Of a stretch of DNA of 64,000 nucleotides, positions 26,419-35,634 are shown one piece after another. Made by a program: the position numbers and the translations under genes. Numbering within the stretch: position 1 is the stretch's first letter; the number at the start of each line of letters is the position of its first letter. The notes beneath the pieces were generated by a model. That model ran no database searches. It was not told where the DNA came from and worked only from the letters and a program-made list of their open reading frames with translations. The stretch comes from Salegentibacter sp. R32 (GTDB lineage: Bacteria > Bacteroidota > Bacteroidia > Flavobacteriales > Flavobacteriaceae), in NCBI RefSeq assembly GCF_008692195.1, contig NZ_RXOM01000018.1, positions 62,001 to 126,000 on the forward strand, read 5' to 3'.

Positions 26419-26448
26419 ATGAGATTCTGAAATAAATTCAGAATGACG
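26419..26448 (-). repeat. Dispersed palindromic repeat, inverted copy
   Basis: Minus strand reads cgtcattctgaatttatttc then agaatctca, the same element as copies at 11632 and 63288, with a variant loop. Confidence 0.65.
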
Positions 26449-26475
26449 TTCTCAATACTTTTAAATTTTTATAAC

Positions 26476-26510
26476 AAAAAAGCCACTCCTCACTTAGAAG
26501 GGCGGCTTTT
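26476..26510 (-). terminator. Terminator of acs
   Basis: aaaaagccactcct and agggcggctttt pair with two mismatches, and A runs flank the stem. It lies about 80 nt past the acs stop. Confidence 0.7.
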
Positions 26511-26591
26511 GGAAAATTTATAACGGAATAAAATTAACTTGAAATCAAGTAATTTAAAAAGTTTTCGACTCCGCTTGAACTAACATAAGAT

Positions 26592-28505
26592 TTATTTATT
26601 CAATGAATTTTCGATAATCTCATCTACCACTTCAGGATTTAATAAAGTACTGGTGTCTCCTAAATTATTGGTATCGTTACTGGCAATTTTACGTAATATT
26701 CTACGCATAATTTTTCCTGAACGGGTTTTAGGCAATCCTGAAACAAATTGAATTTTATCCAGTTTCGCAATAGGGCCAATATGTTCGGTAATTATCTGAT
26801 TGATTTCTTTTCGAACATTCTCGTGCTTACGGGATTCTCCTGCTTCTTTTAAAATTACATAACCGTAGAGGGCATTTCCTTTTACCTCATGAGGGAAACC
26901 AACAATGGCAGATTCTGCTACGGCTTGATGTTCGTTAATCGCATCTTCGATAGGTGCAGTTCCTAAATTATGGCCTGAAACAATAATTACATCATCGGCA
27001 CGACCGGTAATTCGGTAATAACCTACGCCATCTCGTAACGCTCCGTCACCTGAGAAATATTTATTTTCATAAGCTGAGAAATACGTGTCTTTATAACGTT
27101 GGTGGTCGCCCCAGACCGTTCTTGCCATTCCTGGCCAAGGAAATTTAATACAAAGCTTCCCCTGCACTTGATTGCCTTTTATCTCATTTCCTTCTTCGTC
27201 CATTAGTGCTGGTTGAATTCCTGGAAGCGGTAAAGTTGCATAGGTGGGAATGGTTGGGGTTGAATGCGGAATAGGTGAAATCATAATTCCGCCAGTTTCC
27301 GTTTGCCACCACGTATCGACCACGGGACAGTTCTTCTTCCCGACATTATCGTTATACCAGTGCCAAGCTTCTTCGTTAATAGGTTCCCCTACCGTTCCTA
27401 AAACTTTCAAAGAAGAAAGGTCGCGTGATTCTACATATTCTAAGTTTTCTTTAGCTAACGCACGAATGGCGGTTGGCGCAGTGTAAAATTGATTCACCTT
27501 GTGTTTTTCTACAATATCCCAAAAACGACCAAAATCAGGATAACTTGGGACGCCTTCAAACATAACGGTAGTGGCACAATTGGCCAATGGGCCGTAAACA
27601 ATATAACTGTGCCCGGTTATCCAACCAATATCTGCGGTACACCAATACACATCACCGGTTCTGTAATTAAAGACGTTTTTAAATGTATAAGCGGTATAAA
27701 CCATATAGCCACCGCAAGTATGCATCATTCCCTTGGGTTTTCCGGTAGAACCCGAAGTGTAAAGAATAAAAAGCGGATCTTCAGCATCCATCATTTCCGG
27801 TTTGCAGTTTTCATCTGCTTTTTCTAATAAAGGTTGTAGCCACTCATCGCGGCCTTCTTGCATATCTATTTCAGAATTAATTCTTTTAGCGACCAAAACG
27901 TTTTCCACATCGGGACATTTTTCTAAGGCTGCATCTACGATACTTTTTAACTGAATCGTTTTAGCTCCTCTGAAGGAACCATCTGCCGTGATAACCATTT
28001 TACAATCACTATCTAAAATTCTGGTTGCCAAAGCGGAAGAAGAGAATCCTGCAAAAACGATAGAATGAATGGCTCCAATTCGGGCACAGGCGAGCATTGC
28101 TACAGATAATTCAGGAATCATGGGTAAGTAAATACAAACGCGGTCTCCTTTTTTAATGCCTTTACTTTTTAAAACATTGGCAAATTTACAAACGCGTTGA
28201 TGCAGTTCGTTATAAGAAATATGTAGTGCTTCTTCCTCGGGATTGTTCGGTTCAAAAATAATGGCAGTTTCATCTCCATGGGAAAATAAATGTTTGTCTA
28301 TGCAGTTTTCGGTTATATTGAGTTGAGCACCTTGAAACCATTTTACTTCCGGTTTGGTGAAATCCCAGTCCAAAACTTTATCCCAGCGTTTGCGCCATAA
28401 AAAGTGTTCTTCAGCAATTTCTTCCCAGAATTTTTCGGGATATCTCACCGACTTTCGGTAAACTTGAAAATATTCTTCTAAATGTTTAATGTGATAATTA
28501 CTCAT
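26592..28505 (-). CDS. acs: Acetyl-CoA synthetase Acs
   Basis: AMP-forming acetate:CoA ligase, 637 aa. Contains the AMP-binding signature YTSGSTGKPKGMMHT, VDTWWQTETGGIMI, YRITGRADDVIIVSGHNLGTAPIEDA and the C-terminal LPKTRSGKIMRRILRKIA with the Lys that is acetylated to silence the enzyme. N-terminal ACAS_N features are present (YFQVYRKSVRYPEKFWEEIAEEHFLW). It converts acetate to acetyl-CoA. No acetyltransferase of the Pat type is adjacent; the GNAT at 24622 is of another subgroup. Confidence 0.96.
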   Translation of the reverse strand: MSNYHIKHLEEYFQVYRKSVRYPEKFWEEIAEEHFLWRKRWDKVLDWDFTKPEVKWFQGAQLNITENCIDKHLFSHGDETAIIFEPNNPEEEALHISYNELHQRVCKFANVLKSKGIKKGDRVCIYLPMIPELSVAMLACARIGAIHSIVFAGFSSSALATRILDSDCKMVITADGSFRGAKTIQLKSIVDAALEKCPDVENVLVAKRINSEIDMQEGRDEWLQPLLEKADENCKPEMMDAEDPLFILYTSGSTGKPKGMMHTCGGYMVYTAYTFKNVFNYRTGDVYWCTADIGWITGHSYIVYGPLANCATTVMFEGVPSYPDFGRFWDIVEKHKVNQFYTAPTAIRALAKENLEYVESRDLSSLKVLGTVGEPINEEAWHWYNDNVGKKNCPVVDTWWQTETGGIMISPIPHSTPTIPTYATLPLPGIQPALMDEEGNEIKGNQVQGKLCIKFPWPGMARTVWGDHQRYKDTYFSAYENKYFSGDGALRDGVGYYRITGRADDVIIVSGHNLGTAPIEDAINEHQAVAESAIVGFPHEVKGNALYGYVILKEAGESRKHENVRKEINQIITEHIGPIAKLDKIQFVSGLPKTRSGKIMRRILRKIASNDTNNLGDTSTLLNPEVVDEIIENSLNK

Positions 28506-28586
28506 AATTTAGTTCGTGGTTAATTTTATTGACTGTTAAATTTCTGAAATTATTTTTAGAAACCGATAAAAATTTAAGACAGAAAT

Positions 28587-28607
28587 CGTTATTTGATAAA
28601 AATAACG
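28587..28607. promoter_or_regulatory. Palindrome upstream of acs, candidate operator
   Basis: CGTTATTT-GATAA-AAATAACG, a perfect 8-5-8 inverted repeat, 82 nt upstream of the acs start. It is not followed by a T run that would make it a terminator. Confidence 0.45.
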
Positions 28608-28683
28608 GAATTATGCGGTAGTTCAGTTAAAAGAATATGGATTATTCTATCATTTTGAAAGTATATTTAGAGAATAATTCAAC

Positions 28684-29946
28684 TTATACTAATATGTTCA
28701 TCAAACTTTCTTTGTCGTTAATATAATCTCCGAAGAATTGTAAGTCTTTCATTCGACTCATTAACGGATCAAAATCTTGTTTTGCTTTTAATTCGATACC
28801 GACTACCGCATAACCTTTTTCACGAGAATTTTTCTTGATGTATTCAAAATGCGTAATATCATCATTTGGTCCTAAAACATCAACCACAAATTGTTTTAAA
28901 GCCCCAGCACGCTGCGGAAACCGGACTAAAAAATAATGTTTAAGCCCGTTGTACAATAAAGCCCGTTCTTTAATTTCTTCCATTCGGGTAATATCGTTAT
29001 TACCTCCGCTAATGACGCAAACCACATTTTTTCCTCTTATTTCTTCTGAAAATTGCTCTAGGGCAGCTAAGGTCAAAGCTCCGGCCGGTTCAGCTACAAT
29101 AGCATCCCGATTGTATAGATTCAAGATGGTTTCGCAAATTTTTCCTTCATCAACGGTGACCACTTTTTCCAAGTTTTGTTTACAGATTTGAAAAGTGAGG
29201 TCACCAACTTTCTTAACGGCTGCACCGTCTACAAATTTATCGATAATGTGAAGTTCAGTGTTTTCATTTTTATCAATAGAAGTTGACATGGATGCAGCTC
29301 CTTTCGGTTCAACCCCAATAATTTTGGTTTGTGGAGAAAGTGCTTTAAAAACACTACTCACTCCCGAAGCCACACCGCCTCCGCCGATAGGAACAAAGAC
29401 ATAATCAATCGGTTCACGAAAAGCTTCTAGAATTTCTAAAGCAATGGTTCCTTGCCCTTCCATTATTTTAGGGTCATCAAAGGGATGAATTACTGTGCTG
29501 TGATGCAACTCGCTATATCGCATAGCTTCCTGTTTGGCATCATCAAATGTATCGCCCACGAGAATTACTTCGACTTTATCTTCGCCAAACATCCGAACTT
29601 GCTGTACTTTCTGAAGCGGAGTAGGGGTGGGCATAAAAATTTTGGCTTCAATGTTTAATTTTTTACAAGAATATGCCACACCTTGCGCGTGATTACCAGC
29701 ACTTGCGCAAACCACTCCTTTTGCTCTTTCTTCCGCAGTTAACGAAACAATTTTATTATACGCACCTCTAATTTTATACGAGCGCACCCGTTGCTGGTCT
29801 TCTCTTTTTAAGAAGATTTGAGCATCAAAATCTTTAGAATAACTTCGGTTTTTCTCTAGCGGCGTGTTTTTAGCTATGCCTTCTAAATTCTTTTGCGCTT
29901 TCTTGATTTCTGCTAAAGAAAGTTGAGGTAAAGTTTGCGTTTTCAT
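28684..29946 (-). CDS. ilvA: Threonine dehydratase IlvA
   Basis: PLP-dependent deamination of threonine to 2-oxobutyrate, the first step of isoleucine synthesis. A 420-aa enzyme with the PLP lysine in SYKIRGAYNKI, the phosphate loop VPIGGGGVASG and ASAGNHAQGVAYSC. The C-terminal ~90 residues (HYFLVRFPQRAGALKQFVVD) form one short regulatory ACT-like domain, as in the Corynebacterium/Bacillus ilvA type rather than the two-ACT E. coli type. Lies downstream of ilvC in the same orientation, separated by a 347-nt repeat-containing gap, so probably not strictly co-transcribed. Confidence 0.94.
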   Translation of the reverse strand: MKTQTLPQLSLAEIKKAQKNLEGIAKNTPLEKNRSYSKDFDAQIFLKREDQQRVRSYKIRGAYNKIVSLTAEERAKGVVCASAGNHAQGVAYSCKKLNIEAKIFMPTPTPLQKVQQVRMFGEDKVEVILVGDTFDDAKQEAMRYSELHHSTVIHPFDDPKIMEGQGTIALEILEAFREPIDYVFVPIGGGGVASGVSSVFKALSPQTKIIGVEPKGAASMSTSIDKNENTELHIIDKFVDGAAVKKVGDLTFQICKQNLEKVVTVDEGKICETILNLYNRDAIVAEPAGALTLAALEQFSEEIRGKNVVCVISGGNNDITRMEEIKERALLYNGLKHYFLVRFPQRAGALKQFVVDVLGPNDDITHFEYIKKNSREKGYAVVGIELKAKQDFDPLMSRMKDLQFFGDYINDKESLMNILV

Positions 29947-29989
29947 TGTTATTTAAAATTAGTACAGTCTTCATTTCTAGCTTGATTGA

Positions 29990-30087
29990 GCGTTTCCCTG
30001 CGGGTCGGGCTATTCGTTGCAATTCCTCACAAATTTTCACTAAAGCTTTAATTTGTTGCGGGATTTTCACTACTATCCCTAACGCAA
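29990..30087 (-). repeat. Diverged third member of the 116-bp repeat family (copy C)
   Basis: On the minus strand it keeps the ends ttgcg-tagggatag and cgaatagcccgacccg of copies A and B, but the middle is different and includes twice the phrase agtgaaaat. About 98 nt. Confidence 0.65.
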
Positions 30088-30097
30088 TCAAAACCAC

Positions 30098-30134
30098 CCT
30101 GCCCGTCGGGCACCCCTTCCTTAGAAAGGAGGGG
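30098..30134 (-). terminator. Hairpin pair after ilvC, possible terminator
   Basis: tgcccgtcgggca and ccccttccttagaaaggagggg form two adjacent stems about 160 nt beyond the ilvC stop. On the plus side it ends ggacttttttgtc. Terminator function is a guess. Confidence 0.4.
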
Positions 30135-30293
30135 GACTTTTTTGTCTAGCCAAGAATTAAAGTTTATCCTTGAGTCTCGATACAATTTTGCTTCATTTCA
30201 TTACACAAAATCACTCGACCTGACGAATTTTTTATATTTTTTCAATTTTTGTGGATTAACTTCGAACTAACATCTATTTCCTATATCCTAATT

Positions 30294-31340
30294 TCAGTTG
30301 TTTTCCGGTCTTAATTTTCTTACTTGCGCACCGGTTTGCCATAATTCAGATTCGCGTAATTCTTTGAGTTCTTCTTCTAGTTTTTCACGGTAATCTTCTT
30401 TTTCGTTGGCTTTGATAGTTACTCGAGCTTCTTCTCCAGTTTTTACACTATCGTAAAGATCATCAAACACAGGAAGCGTTGCTTCTCTAAATTTATGACG
30501 CCAGTCTAGAGCTCCACGTTGGGCGGTGGTGGAGCAATTGGCATACATCCAATCCATTCCGTTTTCGGCGACTAAAGGCATTAAACTTTGGGTAAGTTCT
30601 TCCACGGTTTCATTAAAAGCTTCCGAAGGTGAATGGCCATTTTTACGTAAAACCTCATATTGCGCTTCAAAAACACCGGCCAAAGCTCCCATTAAAATTC
30701 CGCGTTCCCCGGTAAGATCGGAGTAGACCTCTTTCTGAAAATCGGTTTCAAATAAATAACCCGAACCTACGCCAATGCCTAAGGCAACGACACGATCATA
30801 GGCTTTTCCCGTGGCATCTTGAAAAATAGCATAACTCGAATTTAATCCTTTTCCTTCTACAAAAAGTCGGCGTAAAGACGTTCCTGAACCTTTTGGGGCG
30901 ACTAAAATAACATCGACATCTTTGGGTGGTACAATGCCGGTTTGGTCTTTATAGGTAATCCCAAAACCGTGAGAAAAATAGAGTGCATCGCCGGAATTCA
31001 ATTGTTTTTTAACGGTTTCCCACTGAGCAATTTGCCCAGCATCAGAAAGTAAATATTGTACAATCGTTCCGCGTTTGGCGGCTTCTTCCACTTCAAAAAG
31101 TGTTTCGCCAGGAATCCAGCCATCGGCGACAGCCTTGTCCCAAGTTTTAGAGTTTTTACGTTGCCCTACAATGACGTTAAAGCCATTGTCTTTTAAGTTG
31201 AGCGCTTGCCCCGGACCTTGAACTCCATACCCGATTACTGCAATGGTTTCTTCTTTTAAAGTTTCTACTGCTTTATCTAAAGGAAACTCATCACGAGTAA
31301 CTACATTTTCTTCTACTCCGCCAAAATTTAATTTTGCCAT
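30294..31340 (-). CDS. ilvC: Ketol-acid reductoisomerase IlvC
   Basis: NADPH-dependent isomeroreduction of acetolactate or acetohydroxybutyrate. A 348-aa protein with the nucleotide motif VIGYGVQGPGQALNLKDNG, the catalytic stretch LVAPKGSGTSLRRLFVEGKG, and the Mg2+-binding DLTGERGILMGALAG and ETVEELTQSLMPLVAENGMDWMYANCSTTAQRGALDW, in a single C-terminal knot-domain arrangement. Fourth gene of the ilvD-B-N-C operon, 92 nt after ilvN. Confidence 0.95.
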   Translation of the reverse strand: MAKLNFGGVEENVVTRDEFPLDKAVETLKEETIAVIGYGVQGPGQALNLKDNGFNVIVGQRKNSKTWDKAVADGWIPGETLFEVEEAAKRGTIVQYLLSDAGQIAQWETVKKQLNSGDALYFSHGFGITYKDQTGIVPPKDVDVILVAPKGSGTSLRRLFVEGKGLNSSYAIFQDATGKAYDRVVALGIGVGSGYLFETDFQKEVYSDLTGERGILMGALAGVFEAQYEVLRKNGHSPSEAFNETVEELTQSLMPLVAENGMDWMYANCSTTAQRGALDWRHKFREATLPVFDDLYDSVKTGEEARVTIKANEKEDYREKLEEELKELRESELWQTGAQVRKLRPENN

Positions 31341-31432
31341 GATTTTTTAATTTAAGTTTTATGAATTGTTTTAAGGTTAATTTCTTATGAGAATACACTT
31401 CGACAGGCTCAGTGTAACAACTCTGAATTAAT

Positions 31433-31972
31433 TCAATATTTAAAGGTTGAAGCCTTTTCCACTTCTGCCATGTATTCTTTAAATTCTTTCATCTGTTTGG
31501 GAATCGCTACACGGCCCGACCGTACGAAGCCTAATAAACCGTAAGGTTCTAACTTGTTGTAAAGTGCTTGCGTATCGGTTTTGTGACCTGTTTTTTCGAT
31601 GATCGTAAATTCAGCCTCGACCGTTAAAATGCGAGCATTGCTACTTCTAATGATCTCTTCCACATCTTCTCCGGAAGCTAAAGCCGAGGTAGGAACTTTA
31701 TAAAGTGCGATTTCCTGATGCACCATCTCGTCGTTGCGGTGGTAAAAAGCTTTAACCACATCGACCTGCTTTTCGATTTGCTGAATTACTTTAACGACCA
31801 GGCTTTCTTCTTCTTCCACTACAATGATGTAGCGGTGAATGCCTTCGACCTCGCTAGCTGAAGCGGTGATGCTTTCAATATTAATATGTCTTCGGGTGAA
31901 GATGATGCTTACCCGATTTAGTAAGCCAATTTTATCTTCGGTAAATACCGATATGGTGAATTCTTCTTTCAT
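31433..31972 (-). CDS. ilvN: Acetolactate synthase small subunit IlvN/IlvH
   Basis: Regulatory subunit that mediates valine feedback. A 179-aa protein with an N-terminal ACT domain, TISVFTEDKIGLLNRVSIIFTRRHINIESITA, then the C-terminal dimerisation half (EAEFTIIEKTGHKTDTQALYNKLEPYG, FVRSGRVAI). ilvB stops 6 nt before its ATG. The tail, MAEVEKASTFKY, is not conserved. Confidence 0.94.
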   Translation of the reverse strand: MKEEFTISVFTEDKIGLLNRVSIIFTRRHINIESITASASEVEGIHRYIIVVEEEESLVVKVIQQIEKQVDVVKAFYHRNDEMVHQEIALYKVPTSALASGEDVEEIIRSSNARILTVEAEFTIIEKTGHKTDTQALYNKLEPYGLLGFVRSGRVAIPKQMKEFKEYMAEVEKASTFKY

Positions 31973-31978
31973 CTTTTT

Positions 31979-33688
31979 TTATTTTAATCGCACTTCAGAA
32001 ACACAGCATCCGGTAGGAATCATGGGGAATACATTATTTTCTTTCCCTACCATCACTTCTAATAAATAGCTGCCTTTATGATTTAAAAATCGGTTGAGCG
32101 CTTCTTCTAAGTGTTCTCGTTGTTCCACACGTTCGGTTTCGATATGATAACCTTTAGCGATAGTTTGAAAATCGGGGTTCACCATTTCGGTAAACGAATA
32201 GCGACGCTCAAAAAACAATTCTTGCCATTGGCGAACCATGCCTAGAAATTCATTATTCAATACCAAAATTTTCACATCGATCTGCGATTGAAAAATGGTG
32301 CCTAACTCTTGGATCGTCATTTGAAAACCACCGTCGCCCACTACACAAATCACTTCACGATCGGGAGCTCCTAATTTGGCTCCGATCGCTGCCGGAAGTC
32401 CAAAGCCCATCGTGCCTAAACCGCCGGAAGTCACGTGACTTCGCCATTGGTCGTGCTCGTAGTACCGTTGTGCTGCCATCTGGTGCTGCCCTACATCGGT
32501 CACGATCACTGCTTTTCCTAAGGTTTTATCTGAGATTTTTTTGATTACTTCACCCATCGTCATTTCTTTTTCTAACGAAGGAGAAAGTTCTTCTTCTACG
32601 ACTTCTAAAAACTCCTTTTGCTTGCAGTTGTAGAATTCTTGTTTCCAATCATCATGCTTTTTTTCTTCTAAAAGCTCGGTAAGCATTTGCAGTGATTGTT
32701 TACAATTACCAAGAACCGGTACCTCGGCATATACGTTTTTATTGATTTCTGCCGGATCAATTTCGAGATGAATTACTTTGGCTTGTTTCGCATACCGACT
32801 TAGATCTCCGGTCACCCGATCGTCAAAACGCATGCCGACAGCTATCAACACATCACATTCGTTGGTGAGTAAATTAGGGCCGTAATTGCCGTGCATGCCT
32901 AGCATGCCCATATTGAGTGGATGATGTGAAGAAAGTGCAGAAATTCCTAAAATGGTCCACGCCGAAGGAAGGTCTCCTTTTTCAATAAATTTTCTGAATT
33001 CTTCCTGCGCTTCTGCCAACACGACTCCTTGGCCAAAAAGCACATAAGGTTTTTTCGCTTGATTGATTAAGGCCGCTGCTTTTTTAATTTGTACTTCGTT
33101 TACCGGATTATCCGGAACATAGCTACGAACACTTTGGCAAGGTTCATATTCAAATTCAAAACTTTCAAACTGTGCATCTTTGGTAATATCGATTAAAACC
33201 GGTCCCGGTCTTCCGGTTTTGGCCAAATAAAAAGCTTTGGCTAAGGCCTGCGGGATATCTTTCGCTTGCGTCACTTGGATGTTCCATTTGGTCACCGGCG
33301 TCGAAATGCCGACCACATCGGTTTCCTGAAAAGCATCGGTACCTAAAAGATTACTGCCTACTTGCCCTGTAATGCAAACTAAGGGCGTTGAATCGATCTG
33401 CGCATCGGCCAAACCGGTAATGAGGTTGGTTGCTCCCGGACCCGAAGTGGCGATGCAAACACCAACCTTACCCGAGACGCGTGCGTAACCTTGTGCGGCG
33501 TGAATGGCTCCTTGTTCGTGTCGCGTTAAAATGTGTGCTAAGCGATCGCGATAATCGTACATTGCATCGTACACCGGCATAATGGCTCCGCCGGGATAGC
33601 CAAACAAATATTCCGTTTCTTCTAGCAAAAGACATTTCACCACGGCTTCCGCTCCTGTGATGACTGTTGTTTTAGTTGATACTTCCAT
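31979..33688 (-). CDS. ilvB: Acetolactate synthase large subunit IlvB
   Basis: ThDP-dependent catalytic subunit. The 569-aa length is typical. Evidence: the catalytic Glu in [23 protein letters not shown], the ThDP/Mg motif [17 protein letters not shown] with [13 protein letters not shown], and the FAD-binding middle domain ([12 protein letters not shown]). Overlaps the end of ilvD by 17 nt, which implies translational coupling. Required by both the isoleucine and the valine/leucine branches. Confidence 0.96.
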   Translation of the reverse strand: MEVSTKTTVITGAEAVVKCLLLEETEYLFGYPGGAIMPVYDAMYDYRDRLAHILTRHEQGAIHAAQGYARVSGKVGVCIATSGPGATNLITGLADAQIDSTPLVCITGQVGSNLLGTDAFQETDVVGISTPVTKWNIQVTQAKDIPQALAKAFYLAKTGRPGPVLIDITKDAQFESFEFEYEPCQSVRSYVPDNPVNEVQIKKAAALINQAKKPYVLFGQGVVLAEAQEEFRKFIEKGDLPSAWTILGISALSSHHPLNMGMLGMHGNYGPNLLTNECDVLIAVGMRFDDRVTGDLSRYAKQAKVIHLEIDPAEINKNVYAEVPVLGNCKQSLQMLTELLEEKKHDDWKQEFYNCKQKEFLEVVEEELSPSLEKEMTMGEVIKKISDKTLGKAVIVTDVGQHQMAAQRYYEHDQWRSHVTSGGLGTMGFGLPAAIGAKLGAPDREVICVVGDGGFQMTIQELGTIFQSQIDVKILVLNNEFLGMVRQWQELFFERRYSFTEMVNPDFQTIAKGYHIETERVEQREHLEEALNRFLNHKGSYLLEVMVGKENNVFPMIPTGCCVSEVRLK

Positions 33689-35363
33689 GAGCTTTATCGG
33701 TTACGCATCCTAAGGATGCAGAGGTTACAGATTGTGTATATTTAAAGAGCGCTCCACGGGATACTTTTAGTGGTGGCGCTTTCCATTCTTGTTGACGCTG
33801 TTGTAATTCTTCTTCAGACAGGTGAACGTCGATCGTATTTTTTTCAGCATCGATGGTAATTTGATCGCCATCTTTCAGCAAACCAATCGTGCCGCCAACT
33901 TGTGCTTCGGGAGTAATGTGCCCAACGACAAAACCGTGCGTACCTCCGGAAAATCTTCCATCGGTAATTAAAGCCACTTTCTTTCCTAATCCTCTTCCCA
34001 TAATGGCAGAAGTAGGTTTAAGCATTTCGGGCATTCCCGGTCCGCCTTTAGGTCCTTCATAACGGATCACCACCACATCGCCTTCTTTTACTTCTCCGTT
34101 AGCAATCCCATCGTTGGCTTCATATTCGCCATTGTAGATTTTAGCGGTTCCCGAGAAGAGTAAACCTTCTTTTCCGGTGATTTTTGCTACGGCGCCTTCC
34201 GGAGCTAAGTTTCCTTTTAGAATTCGTAAATGACCGGTAGGTTTTAAAGGTTGTTCTACGGAATGAAGAATCTCTTGCTCTGAAGAAAGGGAAGGAACCT
34301 CTGCTAAATTTTCGGCTAGTGTTTTTCCGGTTACCGTTAGGCAATCGCCGTGTAGGTAGCCTTTTTCTAATAAATATTTCATGACGGCAGGAGTTCCTCC
34401 AATTTGATGCAGGTCTTCCATCAGGTATTTACCGCTCGGTTTTAAATCGGCTAAATACGGAACTTGATCACTGATTCGCTGAAAATCGTCTATCTTAAAA
34501 TCGACGCCTGCCGCATCGGCGATCGCTAAAAAGTGAAGCACGGCATTGGTCGAACCGCCTAAGGCAATGACTACGGTAATAGCGTTTTCAAATGATTTTT
34601 TTGAAACGATATCGGAAGGTTTCAAATCTTTTTTGAGCAACTCTATCACGGCTTCTCCGGCTTGGGTACATTCGGCTACTTTTGCATTTCCTACCGCAGG
34701 GTTGGAGGCGTTGTACGGAAGTGAAAAACCCAAAGCTTCAATCGCAGAAGCCATTGTATTTGCTGTGTACATTCCGCCACAAGCTCCAGGGCCGGGACAA
34801 GCATGGTGAATTACTTTTTTAAATTCGCACTCCTTCATTTTTCCGGCAGATTTTTGTCCCCAAGCCTCAAAAGCAGAAACGACATCGAGTTTTTTATCGC
34901 CTAATTTTCCGGGAGCGATGGTTCCGCCATACACCATTACTGAAGGTCTATCTAACCTGAACATCGCCATCAAAGCGCCCGGCATATTTTTATCGCAACC
35001 TACAACGGTGACTAGCGCATCGTAGCTCATTCCTTCCACCACCGTTTCCATTGAATCGGCAATAATATCGCGAGAAGGAAGTGAAAAGCGCATTCCTGGG
35101 GTTCCCATAGAAATTCCGTCGCTTACACCAATGGTGTTAAACACTAAACCTACACCATTATTGCTGTTGATACCGGTTTTTACATGTTGCGCTAGGTCGT
35201 TAAGGTGCATATTGCAGGGATTTCCTTCAAATCCTGTGCTACCAATGCCTATTAAAGGTTTTGCCAAATCTTCATCGGTTAATCCTAAAGCGTGCAGCAT
35301 CGCCTGCGAAGCGGGCTGGGAAGGGTCTTGGGTTACACGTTGACTAAATTTGTTGAGTTTCAT
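33672..35363 (-). CDS. ilvD: Dihydroxy-acid dehydratase IlvD
   Basis: Fe-S dehydratase that makes the 2-oxo acids. A 563-aa protein. Cluster cysteines are seen in [31 protein letters not shown] and [20 protein letters not shown]. Mg-binding and C-terminal motifs [19 protein letters not shown] are complete. First structural gene of the operon. Its ATG at 35363 follows leader peptide 2 and its terminator, so translation of the leader probably decides whether ilvD is transcribed. Confidence 0.96.
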   Translation of the reverse strand: MKLNKFSQRVTQDPSQPASQAMLHALGLTDEDLAKPLIGIGSTGFEGNPCNMHLNDLAQHVKTGINSNNGVGLVFNTIGVSDGISMGTPGMRFSLPSRDIIADSMETVVEGMSYDALVTVVGCDKNMPGALMAMFRLDRPSVMVYGGTIAPGKLGDKKLDVVSAFEAWGQKSAGKMKECEFKKVIHHACPGPGACGGMYTANTMASAIEALGFSLPYNASNPAVGNAKVAECTQAGEAVIELLKKDLKPSDIVSKKSFENAITVVIALGGSTNAVLHFLAIADAAGVDFKIDDFQRISDQVPYLADLKPSGKYLMEDLHQIGGTPAVMKYLLEKGYLHGDCLTVTGKTLAENLAEVPSLSSEQEILHSVEQPLKPTGHLRILKGNLAPEGAVAKITGKEGLLFSGTAKIYNGEYEANDGIANGEVKEGDVVVIRYEGPKGGPGMPEMLKPTSAIMGRGLGKKVALITDGRFSGGTHGFVVGHITPEAQVGGTIGLLKDGDQITIDAEKNTIDVHLSEEELQQRQQEWKAPPLKVSRGALFKYTQSVTSASLGCVTDKAHGSIN

Positions 35364-35382
35364 GGTTTTTCTTCTTTAAACT

Positions 35383-35409
35383 AAAAAACCCTTCTCGGTG
35401 TGAGAAGGG
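35383..35409 (-). terminator. Attenuator terminator 2 of the ilv operon
   Basis: Minus strand: cccttctc, ACACC loop, gagaaggg, then TTTTTT. A perfect 8-bp stem 20 nt upstream of the ilvD ATG. The 5' half (cccttctc) can instead pair with gagaagg at 35444-35438, which overlaps the stop of leader 2: the antiterminator. Confidence 0.9.
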
Positions 35410-35437
35410 CTTCTAAATATCGTTAGTTAATAGCATA

Positions 35438-35444
35438 CCTTCTC
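35438..35444 (-). promoter_or_regulatory. Antiterminator half-site 2
   Basis: Transcript GAGAAGG, complementary to CCUUCUC of terminator 2. It starts inside the leader 2 stop region, so a ribosome stalled on the Ile/Leu/Val codons would leave it free while one reaching the stop would cover it. Confidence 0.75.
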
Positions 35445-35511
35445 AGCTCATTATTGGAATAATAATGACTAAAAGAATAATGCTAATAATGATGTTACTG
35501 TTTGTTTTCAT
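35443..35511 (-). CDS. ilv operon leader peptide 2
   Basis: A 22-aa ORF, MKTNSNIIISIILLVIIIPI then MS. Twelve of 22 residues are Ile, Leu or Val, with runs III, II-LL-V and III. Nothing else of the reading frame suggests a function. It precedes the perfect attenuator hairpin at 35409-35383 and ilvD. This is the classical layout of branched-chain amino acid attenuation, where shortage of charged tRNA stalls the ribosome. Confidence 0.85.
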   Translation of the reverse strand: MKTNSNIIISIILLVIIIPIMS

Positions 35512-35521
35512 CTAATCAAAT

Positions 35522-35545
35522 AAAAAACCATCCGAAAAAGGATGG
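35522..35545 (-). terminator. Attenuator terminator 1 of the ilv operon
   Basis: Minus strand: ccatcc, TTTTTC loop, ggatgg, then TTTTTT. Six-bp perfect stem. The ccatcc half can alternatively pair with ggatgg at 35567-35562 just upstream. Confidence 0.85.
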
Positions 35546-35561
35546 CTTCAATTTTGGGTAC

Positions 35562-35567
35562 CATCCA
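35562..35567 (-). promoter_or_regulatory. Antiterminator half-site 1
   Basis: Transcript GGAUGG, in GAUGGAUGGUACCC just after the leader 1 stop, can pair with CCAUCC of terminator 1, mutually exclusive with the terminator stem. Confidence 0.7.
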
Positions 35568-35571
35568 TCAG

Positions 35572-35634
35572 TTAATTTCTAATAATAGAAATGACTAGAC
35601 AGATGATTGATATTTTTTTGTTTAACTTCTTCAT
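35572..35634 (-). CDS. ilv operon leader peptide 1
   Basis: A 20-aa ORF: MKKLNKK, then ISIICLVISII, then RN. Nine of 20 residues are Ile, Leu or Val, nearly all in one block. It is followed within 5 nt by the antiterminator half-site and 27-50 nt later by terminator 1. Together with leader 2 it makes two complete, independent attenuators in series in front of ilvD. Confidence 0.82.
   Translation of the reverse strand: MKKLNKKISIICLVISIIRN

Larger units (their letters stand above)
26251..26591. other. Intergenic region with repeat remnant and terminator
   Basis: Holds the MFS promoter, a hairpin-forming block near 26355-26390 (aacctgcacgtccggcaggc, then ttgattcaggtt), one inverted copy of the dispersed palindrome and the acs terminator. 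No ORF worth calling. Confidence 0.6.
29947..30293. other. Repeat-containing gap between ilvC and ilvA
   Basis: 347 nt without a gene. It holds repeat copy C (29990-30087), a hairpin tgcccgtcgggca near 30099 and another perfect stem ccccttcctt/aaaggagggg near 30113-30134, then an AT-rich stretch. ORFs here only translate the repeat. Confidence 0.65.

Noticed and set aside
29870-30149. Two ORFs of 67-75 aa upstream of ilvA
   Set aside because: They translate the repeat copy C and the start of ilvA; the same repeat gives similar peptides elsewhere.
34546-35343. Several plus-strand ORFs of 66-116 aa inside leuA, ilvC and ilvD
   Set aside because: Shadows of strongly coding minus-strand genes, without conserved motifs.
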